Below are positions 1 to 10,487 of a stretch of 64,000 bases of DNA, one piece after another. The notes under the pieces were generated by a model, which was not told the origin of the DNA, ran no database searches, and saw nothing but the letters and a program-made list of their open reading frames with translations. Source of the DNA: an uncultured Pelagibacteraceae bacterium (GTDB lineage Bacteria; Pseudomonadota; Alphaproteobacteria; Pelagibacterales; Pelagibacteraceae); NCBI GenBank assembly GCA_902607625.1, contig CACLKR010000001.1, positions 1-64,000 of the forward strand, written 5' to 3'. Both the position numbers and the translations under genes were made by a program. Position 1 is the first letter of the stretch; every line of letters begins with the position of its first letter.

Positions 1-2796
1 AGGTGGCATTTTTAATGATGAATCCCTTACATCAGTAGCTTTTTCCCCAAAAATTGATCTTAGCAATTTTTCTTCTGGGTTAGATATGCTGTCACCTTTT
101 GGAGTAACTTTACCGACTAATATGTCCCCAGCTTTTACTTCAGCTCCAATATATACAATGCCCGATTCATCTAAATTCCTTAGAGATTCTTCACTTATGT
201 TGGGTATGTCTCTAGTTATTTCTTCAGTTCCTAACTTTGTGTCTCTAGTCATTAATTCATACTCTTCTATATGAAGTGAGGTAAAAACATCATCCGATAC
301 ACATCTCTCGGATATTAATATAGAATCTTCAAAATTGTAACCAAGCCACGGCATAAACGCTACTGTGATATTTTTTCCTAGGGCCAATTCACCTAATTTA
401 GTAGAGGGTCCATCAGCAATAATATCCCCTTTTTTTATAACGTCTCCTATTTTTACTAAAGGTTTTTGATTTATTGTTGTATTTTGATTTGATTTTTGAA
501 ATTTAAATAAATTATAAATATCAACGCCAGATTTAGATAGATCTTTTTCGAAAGCATTGACTACTATTCTTTTTCCATCAATTTTATTAACTATTCCATC
601 TCTTTTAGCTATAATTGTAACTCCTGAATCAAGAGCAACATCTCTCTCGATTCCAGTTCCAACTAATGGAGATTCGGGTTTTAATAATGGAACTGCCTGT
701 CTCATCATATTCGAACCCATTAATGCTCTATTTGCATCGTCATTTTCTAAGAATGGTATTAAGGAAGCCGCCACAGACACTAATTGTTTTGGTGAAACGT
801 CAACATATTCAACAGAATCAGGTTTTGCTAAAATAAAGTTAAGCGATTTTCTACATGAAACGAGTTCTTCTGTTAAGCGTCCTTCATTATTTATCTTTGT
901 ATTCGCTTGTGCTATTGTGTATTTTTCTTCCTCTATCGCAGATAAATATACTATTTCATCTGTTACTACAGAATTTATAACTTTCCGATAAGGGCTTTCT
1001 ATAAATCCATATTTATTTACTCGAGAAAATGTAGCTAAACTATTTATTAATCCAATATTAGGTCCTTCGGGTGTTTCTATCGGACATATTCTTCCATAAT
1101 GTGTTGGATGAACATCTCGAACTTCAAATCCAGCTCTCTCCCTTGTAAGTCCACCTGGCCCCAAAGCGGAAACTCTTCGTTTGTGAGTTATTTCTGATAG
1201 AGGATTTGTTTGATCCATAAATTGAGACAACTGTGATGTTGCAAAAAAATCTTTGAGCGCAGCAGTAATTGGTCTAGGGTTTACTAGATCTTGAGGCATA
1301 GAAGATTCTACTTCTAATAAAGTTGACATTTTTTCTTTTATTGCCCTTTCCATTCTTAAAATTCCAATTCTGAATTGATTTTCAACAAGTTCACCCACAG
1401 ATCTTACTCTTCGATTTCCGAGATGATCTATGTCATCAACTTCTCCTTTGCCATCCTTAAGATCCAGCATATGTTTAATAATAGCAACAATATCGTCATT
1501 ACGTAAAATCGTAATGTCATCATTACATTTTAAATGAAGTTTATTATTTAACTTTACTCTACCTACATCGGATAGATCATAACGTTCAGATTTAAAAAAT
1601 AAGTTATTAAAGATTTCGTTAGCAACATCAAAAGATGGTGGTTCGCCTGGTCTTAAAACCTTATAAATATCATTTATTGATTCCTCTTTTGAATTATTTT
1701 TATCTGCATTTAATGTATCAATTAAATAAGAGCCTTTTGTAACAGAATCAACATTAGCAATTTCAAGTGTGTTAATATTATATTCAATAATTTTATCTAA
1801 ATTTTCTTTATCAATTGACGACCCAGATTTTAAAAAGATTTCTTTTGTCATTGGATTTAATAAATTCTTTTTTGTATATTTTTCAATGAAATAATCTGAT
1901 GTAAACGAAATATTTTTTAGACCTTCGTCAAACAATTTTTTTGCAATAACAAAATTAATCTTTGAACCTTTTTTTAATATCTTTTTTTCATTTTTTGAGT
2001 TAATTAGATCAACTCTTAATTTAATGGGACGTCTATAATCCTCAGGATCAAACTTAGTTTGCCATAGTTTTTTTTCTTTTTCGAAACTAAAAGTTTTAAA
2101 ATCATAAAATAAATCTAATATTTCTGCTCGTGAGTATCCTAATGCAAATAAAAAAGTTGTTATTGGTAATTTTCTTTTTCTATCTATTCTAAAATACAAA
2201 AGATCTTTAACATCATATTCAAAATCTAGCCATGAACCTCTATTTGGTATAATTCTACAATTGAAAAGAAGTTTACCGCTAGCGTGAGTTTTTCCTTTAT
2301 CATGATCAAAAAAGACTCCTGGACTTCTATGCATTTGGTTAACAACAACTCTTTCAACACCATTAATTACAAAAGTTCCACTTGGTGTCATTAAAGGAAT
2401 ATCACCCATATAAACTTCTTGTTCTTTAGCGGATAAAACTTGTTTAGTATTATTTTCTGCGTCTATATCATAAACAACTAGACGTAATGTAGGTTTTAAT
2501 GAAGATGAATAAGTTAAATCTCTTTGTCTACATTCGTCAACATCGAATTTTGGTTTATCTAGACGAAAAGATATAAATTCTAAAGTAGATTTCTCAGATA
2601 TTTCCTCGATTGGAAAAATACTTTTAAAAACTCTATCAAGACCTTTTTGTAAATTTGATTTACTTGTATCTTGTGATTGTAAAAATTGATTATACGACTT
2701 TTTTTGAACTTCGATTAAATTTGGAATAGATAAGATTTCTTTTAACTTTCCAAAATTTTTTCTTATACTTTTTTTTTCAGTAAAAGACAATTCCAT
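1..2796 (-). CDS. rpoB: RNA polymerase beta subunit (5' part, runs off left edge)
   Basis: Beta subunit of RNA polymerase, which forms half of the catalytic cleft. The frame is open from the ATG at 2796 to base 1, giving 932 codons; the family usually has about 1,350-1,400 residues, so roughly the last third is outside the window. The rifampicin-binding cluster is intact near residues 515-545 ([17 protein letters not shown], then SALGPGGL), and the positions matching E. coli D516, H526 and S531 are all of the drug-sensitive type. The start lies 48 bases after the rplL stop, so it is most likely the distal part of the tuf-secE-nusG-rplKAJL transcript, with rpoC expected beyond the edge. Identification is firm. 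Confidence 0.98.
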   Translation of the reverse strand, partial: MELSFTEKKSIRKNFGKLKEILSIPNLIEVQKKSYNQFLQSQDTSKSNLQKGLDRVFKSIFPIEEISEKSTLEFISFRLDKPKFDVDECRQRDLTYSSSLKPTLRLVVYDIDAENNTKQVLSAKEQEVYMGDIPLMTPSGTFVINGVERVVVNQMHRSPGVFFDHDKGKTHASGKLLFNCRIIPNRGSWLDFEYDVKDLLYFRIDRKRKLPITTFLFALGYSRAEILDLFYDFKTFSFEKEKKLWQTKFDPEDYRRPIKLRVDLINSKNEKKILKKGSKINFVIAKKLFDEGLKNISFTSDYFIEKYTKKNLLNPMTKEIFLKSGSSIDKENLDKIIEYNINTLEIANVDSVTKGSYLIDTLNADKNNSKEESINDIYKVLRPGEPPSFDVANEIFNNLFFKSERYDLSDVGRVKLNNKLHLKCNDDITILRNDDIVAIIKHMLDLKDGKGEVDDIDHLGNRRVRSVGELVENQFRIGILRMERAIKEKMSTLLEVESSMPQDLVNPRPITAALKDFFATSQLSQFMDQTNPLSEITHKRRVSALGPGGLTRERAGFEVRDVHPTHYGRICPIETPEGPNIGLINSLATFSRVNKYGFIESPYRKVINSVVTDEIVYLSAIEEEKYTIAQANTKINNEGRLTEELVSCRKSLNFILAKPDSVEYVDVSPKQLVSVAASLIPFLENDDANRALMGSNMMRQAVPLLKPESPLVGTGIERDVALDSGVTIIAKRDGIVNKIDGKRIVVNAFEKDLSKSGVDIYNLFKFQKSNQNTTINQKPLVKIGDVIKKGDIIADGPSTKLGELALGKNITVAFMPWLGYNFEDSILISERCVSDDVFTSLHIEEYELMTRDTKLGTEEITRDIPNISEESLRNLDESGIVYIGAEVKAGDILVGKVTPKGDSISNPEEKLLRSIFGEKATDVRDSSLKMPP

Positions 2797-2844
2797 GCAT
2801 GTTCTTACATTGCAAAATGTAAGTTAAATTTTAATATTAAAATA

Positions 2845-3213
2845 CTACTTTAATTCTACTTTAGCGCCAGCCGCCTCAAGTCTTTTCTTGGCATCCTCTG
2901 CATCTTTTTTAGGAACACTTTTTTTAACTTCCTTAGGTGCGGCCTCAACTAAATCTTTTGCTTCTTTTAAACCTAATCCTGTAATTGCTCTTACTTCCTT
3001 AATAACATTAATTTTTTTATCCCCTACTGCTGCAAGGAAAATTGTAAAATCTGTTTTTTCTTCGGCTGGTGCTGCTGCACTAGCTGCTGGAGCAGCTGCA
3101 ACTGCTGTAGCTGCTGTTACCCCCCATTTTTCTTCCAATTTTTTTGAAAGGTCAGCTGCCTCAACAACTGTAAGTTTTGATAATTGATCGATAATTTTAT
3201 TTAAGTCTGTCAT
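2845..3213 (-). CDS. rplL: 50S ribosomal protein L7/L12
   Basis: Ribosomal stalk protein L7/L12, which recruits translational GTPases to the ribosome. The 122-residue length is normal. An N-terminal dimerisation helix region (residues 1-30) is followed by an Ala-rich hinge (about 35-52) and the C-terminal domain with the conserved [16 protein letters not shown] helix. It follows rplJ after a 38-base gap, part of which is a tandem 15-bp duplication. The hinge is very alanine-rich for such an AT-rich genome, as expected for this family. Confidence 0.98.
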   Translation of the reverse strand: MTDLNKIIDQLSKLTVVEAADLSKKLEEKWGVTAATAVAAAPAASAAAPAEEKTDFTIFLAAVGDKKINVIKEVRAITGLGLKEAKDLVEAAPKEVKKSVPKKDAEDAKKRLEAAGAKVELK

Positions 3214-3228
3214 GGAAATTCTCTCTTT

Positions 3229-3258
3229 ATTTCAATTTATGTAATTTCAATTTATGTA
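3229..3258. repeat. Tandem 15-bp duplication across the rplJ stop
   Basis: Two perfect head-to-tail copies of ATTTCAATTTATGTA lie at 3229-3243 and 3244-3258. The rplJ stop codon (3252-3254) lies in the second copy, so the duplication repeats the end of rplJ and lengthens the rplJ-rplL spacer. This is seen directly; no function is implied. Confidence 0.85.
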
Positions 3259-3764
3259 ATTTTACTCTTAGCGTGCGCCAAAATAGCAATTTTTGAGCCG
3301 GGCGCAAGTAAAATACTTATTATTTTTTGCGCTGGAGCGGTAAAAATACCTACAATTTTAGCTCTAGCCTCATCTAAAGTTGGTAGTGTGGCAATTTTTT
3401 CCACATCTTCCACTGAAAGAGGATCCTCTTCCATGATTCCACCAATAATTTTTAGATTTGAATTTATTTTAGCAAATTTAGTCAAAATTTTTGCTGAAGT
3501 TATAGCATCTTCAGAAAAAGCAACAGCAGTAGGTCCAGAAAATAATTTATCTAATTTTTTAAATTTACTTCCCTCTAAAGCAAGTTTTGTAATTTTATTT
3601 TTTGTTATTTTAAATAGTATTCCATGTTTTCTCATTTCAGATCTCAACTCATCGATTTGTTTTACTGTAAGGCCTTGATAATGTGTAACAAGAACTGAAC
3701 TTGTCTTATTAAAGAAAGTTTTCATTTCTTCTATGTAGTGCTTCTTTTTATCTTTATTCATCAT
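3252..3764 (-). CDS. rplJ: 50S ribosomal protein L10
   Basis: Base of the ribosomal stalk: L10 anchors L7/L12 dimers to 23S rRNA. The protein is 170 residues, the normal bacterial length. The N-terminal rRNA-binding domain includes VLVTHYQGLTVKQIDELR, and the C-terminal helix for L12 binding ends near residue 170. The ATG at 3764 overlaps the rplA TGA (ATGA), which implies translational coupling; a second ATG directly follows at 3761 and could serve equally. The stop lies inside a tandem 15-bp repeat. Confidence 0.97.
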   Translation of the reverse strand: MMNKDKKKHYIEEMKTFFNKTSSVLVTHYQGLTVKQIDELRSEMRKHGILFKITKNKITKLALEGSKFKKLDKLFSGPTAVAFSEDAITSAKILTKFAKINSNLKIIGGIMEEDPLSVEDVEKIATLPTLDEARAKIVGIFTAPAQKIISILLAPGSKIAILAHAKSKIT

Positions 3765-4450
3765 ATATTTAATTTTAATTTAAACGAAATTCCCATTGTT
3801 GATGTTATAAATGATGACAAAATAAAATCACCTTTTATACCATTTGGTTTTTCTTTTAATATAGTTTGTATAAAAGCATTAAAATTCTCAATGATTTTAG
3901 AATCTGGAAAACTCTTTTTTCCAATTGATGCTGCAACATTACCATCTTTATCATTTTTTATTTCTATTTGGCCATCTTTTAAAGCTTTTACCGTTTTTTT
4001 GATATCAGTAGTAACAGTTCCTAATTTGGGATTTGGCATCAAACCCTTCGGTCCCAAAATTTTTCCTAGCTTTCCTAATTTTGACATCATATTAGGTGTT
4101 GAAATCAGTTTATCAAAATTTATTTTTCCATTAGTTATATCGTTAATCAATTTATCAGACCCAACTAATTCAGCTCCAGAGTCCTTGGCTTCTTTAATTT
4201 TGCTTTCCTCACATAGAACTGCCAATTTAATTTTTTTTCCATTACCATTAGGTAAATTTACTACCGTTCTTAAATTAACCTCCTCTTTTTTTTGTTTTAA
4301 ATTTAAATTTAGAGACACATCAATAGACTCGTCAAACTTGGTTGTACAATTTTTTTTAATTTTTTTAATTGCCTCTTCTAAAGTTTCTATCTTATTTACT
4401 TCAGTTTTATCGAGTAATTTTTTATATCTTTTTGATAATTTTTTTCTCAT
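3761..4450 (-). CDS. rplA: 50S ribosomal protein L1
   Basis: L1 stalk protein, which binds 23S rRNA near the E site and in many bacteria represses its own operon mRNA. The protein is 229 residues with the two-domain L1 layout; the family signature region is around residues 120-140 (LGKILGPKGLMPNPKLGTVT). Its ATG shares one base with the rplK stop (TAATG) and its TGA overlaps the rplJ start, so rplK, rplA and rplJ are likely translated as a coupled unit. Confidence 0.98.
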   Translation of the reverse strand: MRKKLSKRYKKLLDKTEVNKIETLEEAIKKIKKNCTTKFDESIDVSLNLNLKQKKEEVNLRTVVNLPNGNGKKIKLAVLCEESKIKEAKDSGAELVGSDKLINDITNGKINFDKLISTPNMMSKLGKLGKILGPKGLMPNPKLGTVTTDIKKTVKALKDGQIEIKNDKDGNVAASIGKKSFPDSKIIENFNAFIQTILKEKPNGIKGDFILSSFITSTMGISFKLKLNI

Positions 4451-4875
4451 TATTCTTTTACCTCTATTCCCATGGATCTAGCTGATCCAGTAATTATTTT
4501 AACAGCTTCTGCAATGTCATGTGCATTTAAATCTTTCATTTTTTCTTGAGCTATTTTTTCTGCTTGTTTTCTTGTAATTGATCCTACTATTACTCTACCT
4601 GGTTCTTTTGAGCCACCTTTTAACTTTGCTGCCTCTTTTATAAAATGTGACGCAGGTGGAGATTTAATAATAAAACTAAATTTTTTATCTTTATATACAG
4701 TTATTACAACTGGAACAGGTTTACCCAAAAAACTTTTAGTTTTTTCATTAAAAGCCTTACAAAACTCCATAATGTTTATGCCACGCTGTCCTAAAGCAGG
4801 TCCAACCGGTGGAGCAGGATTTGCCTGACCACCCTTTATCTGTAATTTTACATAACCTGTTATTTCTTTTGCCAT
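4450..4875 (-). CDS. rplK: 50S ribosomal protein L11
   Basis: L11 forms the GTPase-associated centre with 23S rRNA and is needed for RelA activation in bacteria that have it. The 141-residue protein has the N-terminal [19 protein letters not shown] motif and the C-terminal rRNA-binding domain ending [13 protein letters not shown]. It starts two bases after the nusG stop and ends in a TAATG overlap with rplA. Confidence 0.98.
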   Translation of the reverse strand: MAKEITGYVKLQIKGGQANPAPPVGPALGQRGINIMEFCKAFNEKTKSFLGKPVPVVITVYKDKKFSFIIKSPPASHFIKEAAKLKGGSKEPGRVIVGSITRKQAEKIAQEKMKDLNAHDIAEAVKIITGSARSMGIEVKE

Positions 4876-4877
4876 AT

Positions 4878-5405
4878 TTATGATTTTTCTACTTGATTAT
4901 ACTCTAATTCAATTGGAGTAGGTCTACCAAAAATTGAAACTGATACTTTAAGTCTCGACTTTTCTTCATCAACTTCTTCTACCAAACCAGTGAATGACGC
5001 AAATGGGCCTTCACAAACCTTTACTTGTTCTCCAATATCGAAAGTAACGCTAGGTTCTGGTACTAACGATCCTTCCTTAATATTACCTAAAATTTTTTCA
5101 ATTTCTTTATCAGAAACCGGTGCGGGTGCTCCTGTTGTTCCTAAAAAACCTGTTACTTTTTGAATATTTTTAATCATATGGTAAAGCTCCTTATTCATTT
5201 CCATTTTTACTAATACGTAACTTGGAAAATATTTTTTTTTTCTTTGTACTCTTTTACCTCTTTTTACTTCAGTCACTTCATGTATAGGCACTAAAACATC
5301 ACTAATTTTATCATTTAATTCTTTAGATTTTACAGTATCTTTTAGCGTGTCAGCAACCTTGTGTTCAAAACCTGAAAATGTTTGGACTATATACCAATTT
5401 TTCAT
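4878..5405 (-). CDS. nusG: Transcription antitermination protein NusG
   Basis: NusG binds elongating RNA polymerase and couples it to Rho or to the ribosome. The 175-residue protein has the NGN domain first (residues about 1-110, starting [18 protein letters not shown]) and a KOW domain at the end ([20 protein letters not shown]). It lies between secE and rplK in the canonical order. The start is the ATG at 5405, one base after the secE stop. Confidence 0.98.
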   Translation of the reverse strand: MKNWYIVQTFSGFEHKVADTLKDTVKSKELNDKISDVLVPIHEVTEVKRGKRVQRKKKYFPSYVLVKMEMNKELYHMIKNIQKVTGFLGTTGAPAPVSDKEIEKILGNIKEGSLVPEPSVTFDIGEQVKVCEGPFASFTGLVEEVDEEKSRLKVSVSIFGRPTPIELEYNQVEKS

Positions 5406-5406
5406 A

Positions 5407-5598
5407 TTAAAAGTTAGTAGCTAAAATTATATCTAACAAAACTTTATATATTTGGTCTAACAACAAGAAAAATATTGCTGCAATAGTAGCTAAAACAAAC
5501 ACCATCGCAGATCCAATTAACACTTCTTTCTTTGTTGTCCAGGTAACTCTAAACGCTTCTTGTTTTACACCCTGAATAAATTTTAATGGATTAATCAT
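5407..5598 (-). CDS. secE: Preprotein translocase subunit SecE
   Basis: Small essential subunit of the SecYEG translocon. The protein is 63 residues with an amphipathic N-terminal helix (PLKFIQGVKQEAFRVTW) and one transmembrane segment (about residues 30-55), the minimal single-span form common in alphaproteobacteria. A longer frame could begin at 5646, but its first 16 codons fall within tRNA-Trp or its immediate downstream bases, so the ATG at 5598 (MINPLKF) is chosen. It is followed directly by nusG. Confidence 0.95.
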   Translation of the reverse strand: MINPLKFIQGVKQEAFRVTWTTKKEVLIGSAMVFVLATIAAIFFLLLDQIYKVLLDIILATNF

Positions 5599-5616
5599 TT
5601 TTAATATTCTTTGTTT

Positions 5617-5692
5617 TGGCAGGAGCGGAGGGAATCGAACCCCCAACCTCCGGTTTTGGAGACCGGCGCTCTACCAATTGAGCTACACTCCT
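5617..5692 (-). tRNA. tRNA-Trp (CCA)
   Basis: A full cloverleaf reads on the minus strand: acceptor AGGAGTG paired with CGCTCCT, anticodon loop CTCCAAA with anticodon CCA, T arm GGTTCGATTCC, and an encoded 3' CCA (5617-5619). It lies 6 bases after the tuf stop and 18 bases before secE, so it is presumably cut out of the tuf-secE-nusG transcript. Confidence 0.97.
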
Positions 5693-5698
5693 AGTAGC

Positions 5699-6892
5699 TT
5701 ATTTTAAAATTTTAGTTACCACTCCTGCTCCAACGGTCTTGCCACCTTCTCTAATTGCAAAATTTAACTTCTCATTCATTGCAATAGGAGTAATTAATTT
5801 AACAGTAAACTTAGCATCGTCACCAGGCATAATCATTTCGGTGCCAGATGGAAGAGTAACCTCTCCAGTAACATCCGTTGTTCTAAAATAAAACTGAGGT
5901 CTATATTTTGTAAAAAAGGGCGTGTGTCTTCCACCTTCTTCTTTTTTTAATACATAAGCCTGAGCTTCAAATTCTGTGTGTGGAGTAACCGAACCAGGTT
6001 TTGCTAAGACTTGACCTCTCTCGATATCTTCTCTTTCAACACCCCTTAACAAAGCTCCAATATTGTCTCCCGCTTCTCCTGTGTCTAAAATTTTTCTGAA
6101 CATTTCTACACCTGTGATAACCGTTTTTTTAGTTTCTCTAATTCCAACTATTTCAAGTTCTTCACCTGTCTTAACTACACCCTGTTCAACACGACCAGTA
6201 GCAACAGTACCACGACCTGATATAGAGAATACGTCCTCGACTGGCATTAAAAAAGGTTTGTCTTTTGGTCTTGTTGGTTGAGGTATATGTTCATCAATTG
6301 CTTTCATTAATTCAAGAATTGAATTTTTTCCAGTTGCCTCATCTTTTCCTTCTACTGCATTTAATGCTGACCCCTTAATAATTGGGATTGTTTTTCCAGG
6401 AAATTTATAAGACGTTAAAAGTTCACGAATTTCTTCTACAACCAAATCTAAAAGTTCCTTGTCTTTTACTTGGTCTACTTTATTTAAGTAAACCACGATC
6501 GCTGGAACTCCTACTTGCCTTGCTAATAAAATATGTTCTCTAGTTTGAGGCATTGGTCCATCAGCTGCGTTAACAACTAGAATTGCACCATCCATTTGTG
6601 CCGCACCAGTAATCATATTCTTAACGTAGTCAGCGTGACCCGGACAGTCTACGTGAGCATAATGTCTTTTATCTGTTTCATATTCAACGTGGGCTGTTGC
6701 TATGGTAATTCCTCTCTCTTTTTCTTCTGGAGCTTTATCGATTTGATCATAAGCAATATATTCTGCTCCACCCTTCTCAGCTAAAACTTTTGTTATAGCA
6801 GCAGTTAAAGTCGTTTTTCCATGATCCACATGACCTATGGTACCAACGTTTGCATGGGGTTTTGTTCTTTCAAATTTTTTTTTCTCTGCCAT
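5699..6892 (-). CDS. tuf: Elongation factor Tu
   Basis: EF-Tu is the GTPase that delivers aminoacyl-tRNA to the ribosome. The protein is 397 residues, the normal length. Motifs in order are the P-loop GHVDHGKT (residues 20-27), the G3 motif [12 protein letters not shown], and domains 2 and 3 ending [10 protein letters not shown]. tRNA-Tyr and tRNA-Gly lie upstream on the same strand and tRNA-Trp and secE downstream, close to the enterobacterial tyrU-glyT-tufB-secE order. It is the only tuf copy in the window; whether a second exists elsewhere cannot be seen. Confidence 0.99.
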   Translation of the reverse strand: MAEKKKFERTKPHANVGTIGHVDHGKTTLTAAITKVLAEKGGAEYIAYDQIDKAPEEKERGITIATAHVEYETDKRHYAHVDCPGHADYVKNMITGAAQMDGAILVVNAADGPMPQTREHILLARQVGVPAIVVYLNKVDQVKDKELLDLVVEEIRELLTSYKFPGKTIPIIKGSALNAVEGKDEATGKNSILELMKAIDEHIPQPTRPKDKPFLMPVEDVFSISGRGTVATGRVEQGVVKTGEELEIVGIRETKKTVITGVEMFRKILDTGEAGDNIGALLRGVEREDIERGQVLAKPGSVTPHTEFEAQAYVLKKEEGGRHTPFFTKYRPQFYFRTTDVTGEVTLPSGTEMIMPGDDAKFTVKLITPIAMNEKLNFAIREGGKTVGAGVVTKILK

Positions 6893-6936
6893 TTTTTTTA
6901 CCTCAATTTTATCTTTTGTTTCACAAACTACTAACT

Positions 6937-7010
6937 TGGAGCGGGTGAAGGGAATCGAACCCTCACGACCAGCTTGGAAGGCTGGTGTTCTACCATTGAA
7001 CTACACCCGC
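6937..7010 (-). tRNA. tRNA-Gly (TCC)
   Basis: Cloverleaf on the minus strand: acceptor GCGGGTG with CACCCGC, anticodon loop CTTCCAA (anticodon TCC), T arm GGTTCGATTCC, and encoded CCA at 6937-6939. It lies between tRNA-Tyr and tuf and is probably cotranscribed with them. Confidence 0.97.
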
Positions 7011-7058
7011 ATCATTCCAAACGTATCACACTCTTTTGCTGCCCAAAACTTTATTAGC

Positions 7059-7145
<87 letters not shown>

Positions 7146-7272
7146 GAAACTCTGGAGGTTACCGACGCAATAAAGCTTTATTCAACAAGTTTTTATAAGC
7201 ATTCTTATAAACAAATGCAATAAATGATTTTAACTATTAATATGCTATTAATCCTCTTAATTCGTTAAAAAC

Positions 7273-8016
7273 ATGAAAAAAACTACATTTTTAATAGCTG
7301 GAAAACATGCAGTTACAGAAGCATTAAAGAATCCTAAGCGTGAAGTAATAAAGATATTATTAACTGAAGATTCAAAAAAAACATTAAATAAAGAAAATAT
7401 TAATCTTAACTTGCTGAAAAATGTTAAAATTTTTTATAAGACAAAAAAGGAATTAGACCGTTTATGTTCAAAAGAACAAATATCACACCAAAGTTTAATT
7501 GCTGAGGTAAAACATTTAGAAGAAGTAAATCTCAAAGATTTTTTAAAATCGCAAGAGAATATAAAGATCATCACTTTAGTAGCTCTGGAATCTGTGACTG
7601 ACCCAAGAAATATTGGATCAATAATCAGGAGTGCTGTTTCATTTAATATTGATGGATTAATAGTAAAAGAGAGATCTTTTCCTAGCGAAAGTAAATTGTT
7701 ATACAAAAGTGCAAGCGGATGTATGGAACACGTTAATATATTTGAAGTATCAAATATAGGTACTACATTAAAATACTTAAAAACAAAAAATTTTTGGATT
7801 TATGGTTTTGATAAAAATGGTAAAGATTTTACAAAACATGATTGGAAAGGAAATAAAGTATTATTATTTGGATCAGAAGGATATGGTTTAAAATACCAGA
7901 CTATAAAGAACTCTGATTTCCTTCTAAAAATTGACATAAATAAAAAAATTGAAAGTCTTAATATTTCTAATTCTGCTGCAGTAGTTTTTCATTACTTAAA
8001 TAATTTATCTAAATAA
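7273..8016 (+). CDS. rlmB: 23S rRNA (guanosine-2'-O-)-methyltransferase, RlmB/SpoU type
   Basis: SpoU-family SPOUT methyltransferase, probably making Gm2251 in 23S rRNA. The 247-residue protein has an N-terminal substrate-binding domain (GKHAVTEAL at the start) and the catalytic knot with the three SpoU motifs: ALESVTDPRNIGSIIRSA, LLFGSEGYGL and a C-terminal motif with ESLNISNSAAV. It is transcribed away from tRNA-Tyr, as rlmB often is next to the tuf tRNA cluster in alphaproteobacteria. The related TrmH is the main alternative, but the N-terminal domain favours RlmB. Confidence 0.93.
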   Translation: MKKTTFLIAGKHAVTEALKNPKREVIKILLTEDSKKTLNKENINLNLLKNVKIFYKTKKELDRLCSKEQISHQSLIAEVKHLEEVNLKDFLKSQENIKIITLVALESVTDPRNIGSIIRSAVSFNIDGLIVKERSFPSESKLLYKSASGCMEHVNIFEVSNIGTTLKYLKTKNFWIYGFDKNGKDFTKHDWKGNKVLLFGSEGYGLKYQTIKNSDFLLKIDINKKIESLNISNSAAVVFHYLNNLSK

Positions 8017-8024
8017 ATTATTAG

Positions 8025-8720
8025 TTAATTTTTATTTTGAAATTTTACTATTTTTTTTGCACTTGTAAAAATATTAATTTTATTCTTCTCTATCAGTTTT
8101 TTTATTCTTGTAAAATCTTTTTTTGTATTAATAAAAAATTTAAGATTAGGATAAGCCAAAGCTTTTGGAGCTGGAATGGAAAATATCTTAAATTTTTTTA
8201 AATTTTTCCATATATAAATAGTAACATGCTCCCTATCAATATTTTTTTTAGTCAAAGTATTTAACTTTTTTAATGTTTTGAATGATAACATTTCGGCACC
8301 AAAACCATCCGCGTATTTGCTATTTAGTTTATTTTCCATATTACAAACATAGTCATATTTTTTAAAATAAAAAATTCTTATCAATTTATCTAATTCCTTA
8401 GGGTCTATAAATGGACAATCAGCACAAATTCTTATTATGTTTTTAGCTTTTACCTTCTTTGCGGCTTCAAAAAATCTACCTAGAACATCTTTTTCGCTAC
8501 CTCTGAAAATATTAATTTTATATTTTTTTGCCACTTTGGTTAAAGCATCATCCTTCTTTAAGATGCTGGTAGCTAATATTATCTTATTAATTTTTTTGGA
8601 TTGTAAAATTCTAAGAATTAACCATTCAATAATAGAAAATTCTGATAATTTTTTCATCACCTTGCCTGGCAATCTCTTTGAGCCCATTCTTGCTTGGATA
8701 ATTGCAACGGTATTATACAT
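8025..8720 (-). CDS. SpsF-like cytidylyltransferase (CMP-nonulosonate synthetase type)
   Basis: Member of the CTP_transf_3 nucleotidyltransferase family, as in Bacillus SpsF and NeuA; such enzymes activate acidic sugars with CTP. The 231-residue protein opens with the nucleotide-binding loop IIQARMGSKRLPGKVMKKL and has the metal-site region IRICADCPFIDP near residues 90-105. The start at 8720 (MYNTVAII) is preferred because the domain begins there; an upstream ATG at 8753 would add 11 residues and overlap neuB by 28 bases. It follows the NeuB-type synthase, so the two steps of making and activating a nonulosonate are paired. The actual sugar is unknown. Confidence 0.85.
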   Translation of the reverse strand: MYNTVAIIQARMGSKRLPGKVMKKLSEFSIIEWLILRILQSKKINKIILATSILKKDDALTKVAKKYKINIFRGSEKDVLGRFFEAAKKVKAKNIIRICADCPFIDPKELDKLIRIFYFKKYDYVCNMENKLNSKYADGFGAEMLSFKTLKKLNTLTKKNIDREHVTIYIWKNLKKFKIFSIPAPKALAYPNLKFFINTKKDFTRIKKLIEKNKINIFTSAKKIVKFQNKN

Positions 8721-8725
8721 TATGC

Positions 8726-9793
8726 TTATTTTATTTTTTTTATATCTGACCACTGCAAAATATGGTCTACCTTCATTTTTTTTTTGGAAAAGCGCCCTAA
8801 AACTTTATCCCAGTATTGTGGACTTATTCCAGTACCTGGGCGTTTACATATAATATTATTTTTACTAATTTTTTCACCAAGATTTATATTTTTTCTTAAT
8901 ACTATGCTTCTCCTTGCATTCTTTCTTGATATATTTTCACTGTGTATAGGGTGTTTTTTTTCATTTTTACCTAATAAATGATAAACTTTTTCCAAATTTT
9001 TTTTGAACTCAATTAAATTTTTAAAATCCATTGAGTGATAATGATCGTTTCCAAGTAAAGATTTGTTATATGTGAAGTGTTTTTCTAAAACTACAGCTCC
9101 TAAAATAAACGCTGTAAGTAATGATGGAAGATTTGAATCTGGAACTGTATGATCTGAGTACCCTATTAAATTATTGGGGAAGGCTTTTCTTAGGCCCTTT
9201 ATCATTCTTAAGTTAGCATTTTCATTTATTGTTGGATAATTTAATATACAATGCATAAGAACAACGTCTTTCACTCCATTTTTATTTATAATTTTTAGCG
9301 CATTCTTAATTTCACTTATTGATGATGCTCCGGTAGAAAGAATAATTGGTTTTTTTTTTTTGGAAACTTTCCTAAGTAGAGGAGTGTTTGTAATGTCAGA
9401 GGATGAAATCTTAAAAAAGGGAACTAAAGAATTTAAATAGTCTACAGCTTCATCGTCAAATGGTGTAGAAATAAAATCAATACCTATCCTCTTTGAATAT
9501 TTTGCTAATTCTTTATAATCTTTTTTTGAAAAGCTGTCATATTTCTTAAATAGCTCAAACTGATTTTTGGTAATTTCTTTTTTTGTATCCCAATATGCCG
9601 GAGAATTTTTTGATGCTAATGTTTCTGCTTTATAACTTTGAAATTTTGCGGCATCTGCTCCGCCTTTTTTTGCAAGGTAAATCATTTTTTTTGCAATGTT
9701 TATTGAACCCTCATGATTCACACCTATCTCAGCAATTATATAAGGTTTTGAAAAAGAATTAATTTTTCTTTTTCCTAAAAAAATTTCATTCAT
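8726..9793 (-). CDS. neuB: N-acetylneuraminate synthase family protein (NeuB/PseI/SpsE-like)
   Basis: PEP-dependent condensing enzyme of the NeuB family, which makes C9 acidic sugars (sialic, legionaminic or pseudaminic acid) or relatives. The 355-residue protein has the NeuB barrel ([12 protein letters not shown] near residue 20, [39 protein letters not shown]) followed by a C-terminal SAF antifreeze-like domain with RPGTGISP. Its ATG overlaps the GT2 stop by four bases (ATGA) and the SpsF-like gene follows immediately. No NeuC epimerase or aminotransferase lies nearby, so the precursor must come from elsewhere and the product cannot be named. Confidence 0.9.
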   Translation of the reverse strand: MNEIFLGKRKINSFSKPYIIAEIGVNHEGSINIAKKMIYLAKKGGADAAKFQSYKAETLASKNSPAYWDTKKEITKNQFELFKKYDSFSKKDYKELAKYSKRIGIDFISTPFDDEAVDYLNSLVPFFKISSSDITNTPLLRKVSKKKKPIILSTGASSISEIKNALKIINKNGVKDVVLMHCILNYPTINENANLRMIKGLRKAFPNNLIGYSDHTVPDSNLPSLLTAFILGAVVLEKHFTYNKSLLGNDHYHSMDFKNLIEFKKNLEKVYHLLGKNEKKHPIHSENISRKNARRSIVLRKNINLGEKISKNNIICKRPGTGISPQYWDKVLGRFSKKKMKVDHILQWSDIKKIK

Positions 9794-10446
9794 TTTATCT
9801 TATGTTTCTTTCTCAATTTTTTTAAATGGTAATCCATAACTTTTCCATCATTTGTTATATTGTGTTTATGTCTACGATATCGATAAAGCGGTATTTTAAT
9901 TCTATGAATCTTAAACTTTTTTTCAAATCTCTTTCTTAGGTCTTTATCTTCATGACGTAAAAAACTTTCATCATAAAGTCCAATCTCTTTGTAATGCTGG
10001 GTTCTAAACATAATACCACATCCAATTGGATCCTTTAAACAATTTCTTCTTGAAAAACTTTTTTCAGTGTCATCAACTAATAAATAATCACATGCTACCG
10101 CATCCATAAATTCATCCGCCTCTTCATTCTGGATTAAGTATTCGGATAAAATTTCCAGAAAATGTGTGTTAACATAATCGTCTGAATCTACCCTTACTAT
10201 AAAATTAGAATCTGATGAGAGTATTCCTTTGTTTAATGATTTTGGAAGACCCAAATTTTTCTCATTATTTATAATTTTGATGTCTTCTTTAAAAAGATCA
10301 AGCGCATATGCTGTTCTGTCCGTGCTCCCATCATTGATAACAATTATTTTGTATTTATCTCTACTTAAAGTTTGATGTAGTAAAGATCTTAAACAACGAC
10401 CTATGAAACGTTCTCCTTCAAAAACTGGTACTATTACTGAAATCAT
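9790..10446 (-). CDS. Family 2 glycosyltransferase
   Basis: GT-A fold glycosyltransferase of family 2, probably acting on the cytoplasmic side of the membrane in surface glycan assembly. The 218-residue protein starts with the canonical [18 protein letters not shown], has [10 protein letters not shown] near residue 38 and the metal-binding RVDSDDYV near residue 90; [10 protein letters not shown] near residue 165 is the likely catalytic-base region. No transmembrane segment is evident. It is coupled to the NeuB gene by an ATGA overlap, which suggests it uses or extends that sugar. Donor and acceptor are unknown. Confidence 0.88.
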   Translation of the reverse strand: MISVIVPVFEGERFIGRCLRSLLHQTLSRDKYKIIVINDGSTDRTAYALDLFKEDIKIINNEKNLGLPKSLNKGILSSDSNFIVRVDSDDYVNTHFLEILSEYLIQNEEADEFMDAVACDYLLVDDTEKSFSRRNCLKDPIGCGIMFRTQHYKEIGLYDESFLRHEDKDLRKRFEKKFKIHRIKIPLYRYRRHKHNITNDGKVMDYHLKKLRKKHKIK

Positions 10447-10487
10447 TTTTAATTAAATTCTTTTTTCAAAACGGTTTACTTTACATA

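Noticed and set aside
86-991. Plus-strand open frames at 86-274 and 557-991
   Set aside because: They lie antisense to rpoB, whose minus frame is continuous and strongly conserved.
2888-4481. Plus-strand frames opposite rplL, rplJ and rplA, including a 247-codon frame at 3738-4481
   Set aside because: They are antisense shadows of clear ribosomal protein genes; the low GC and skewed codon use leave long open frames on the other strand.
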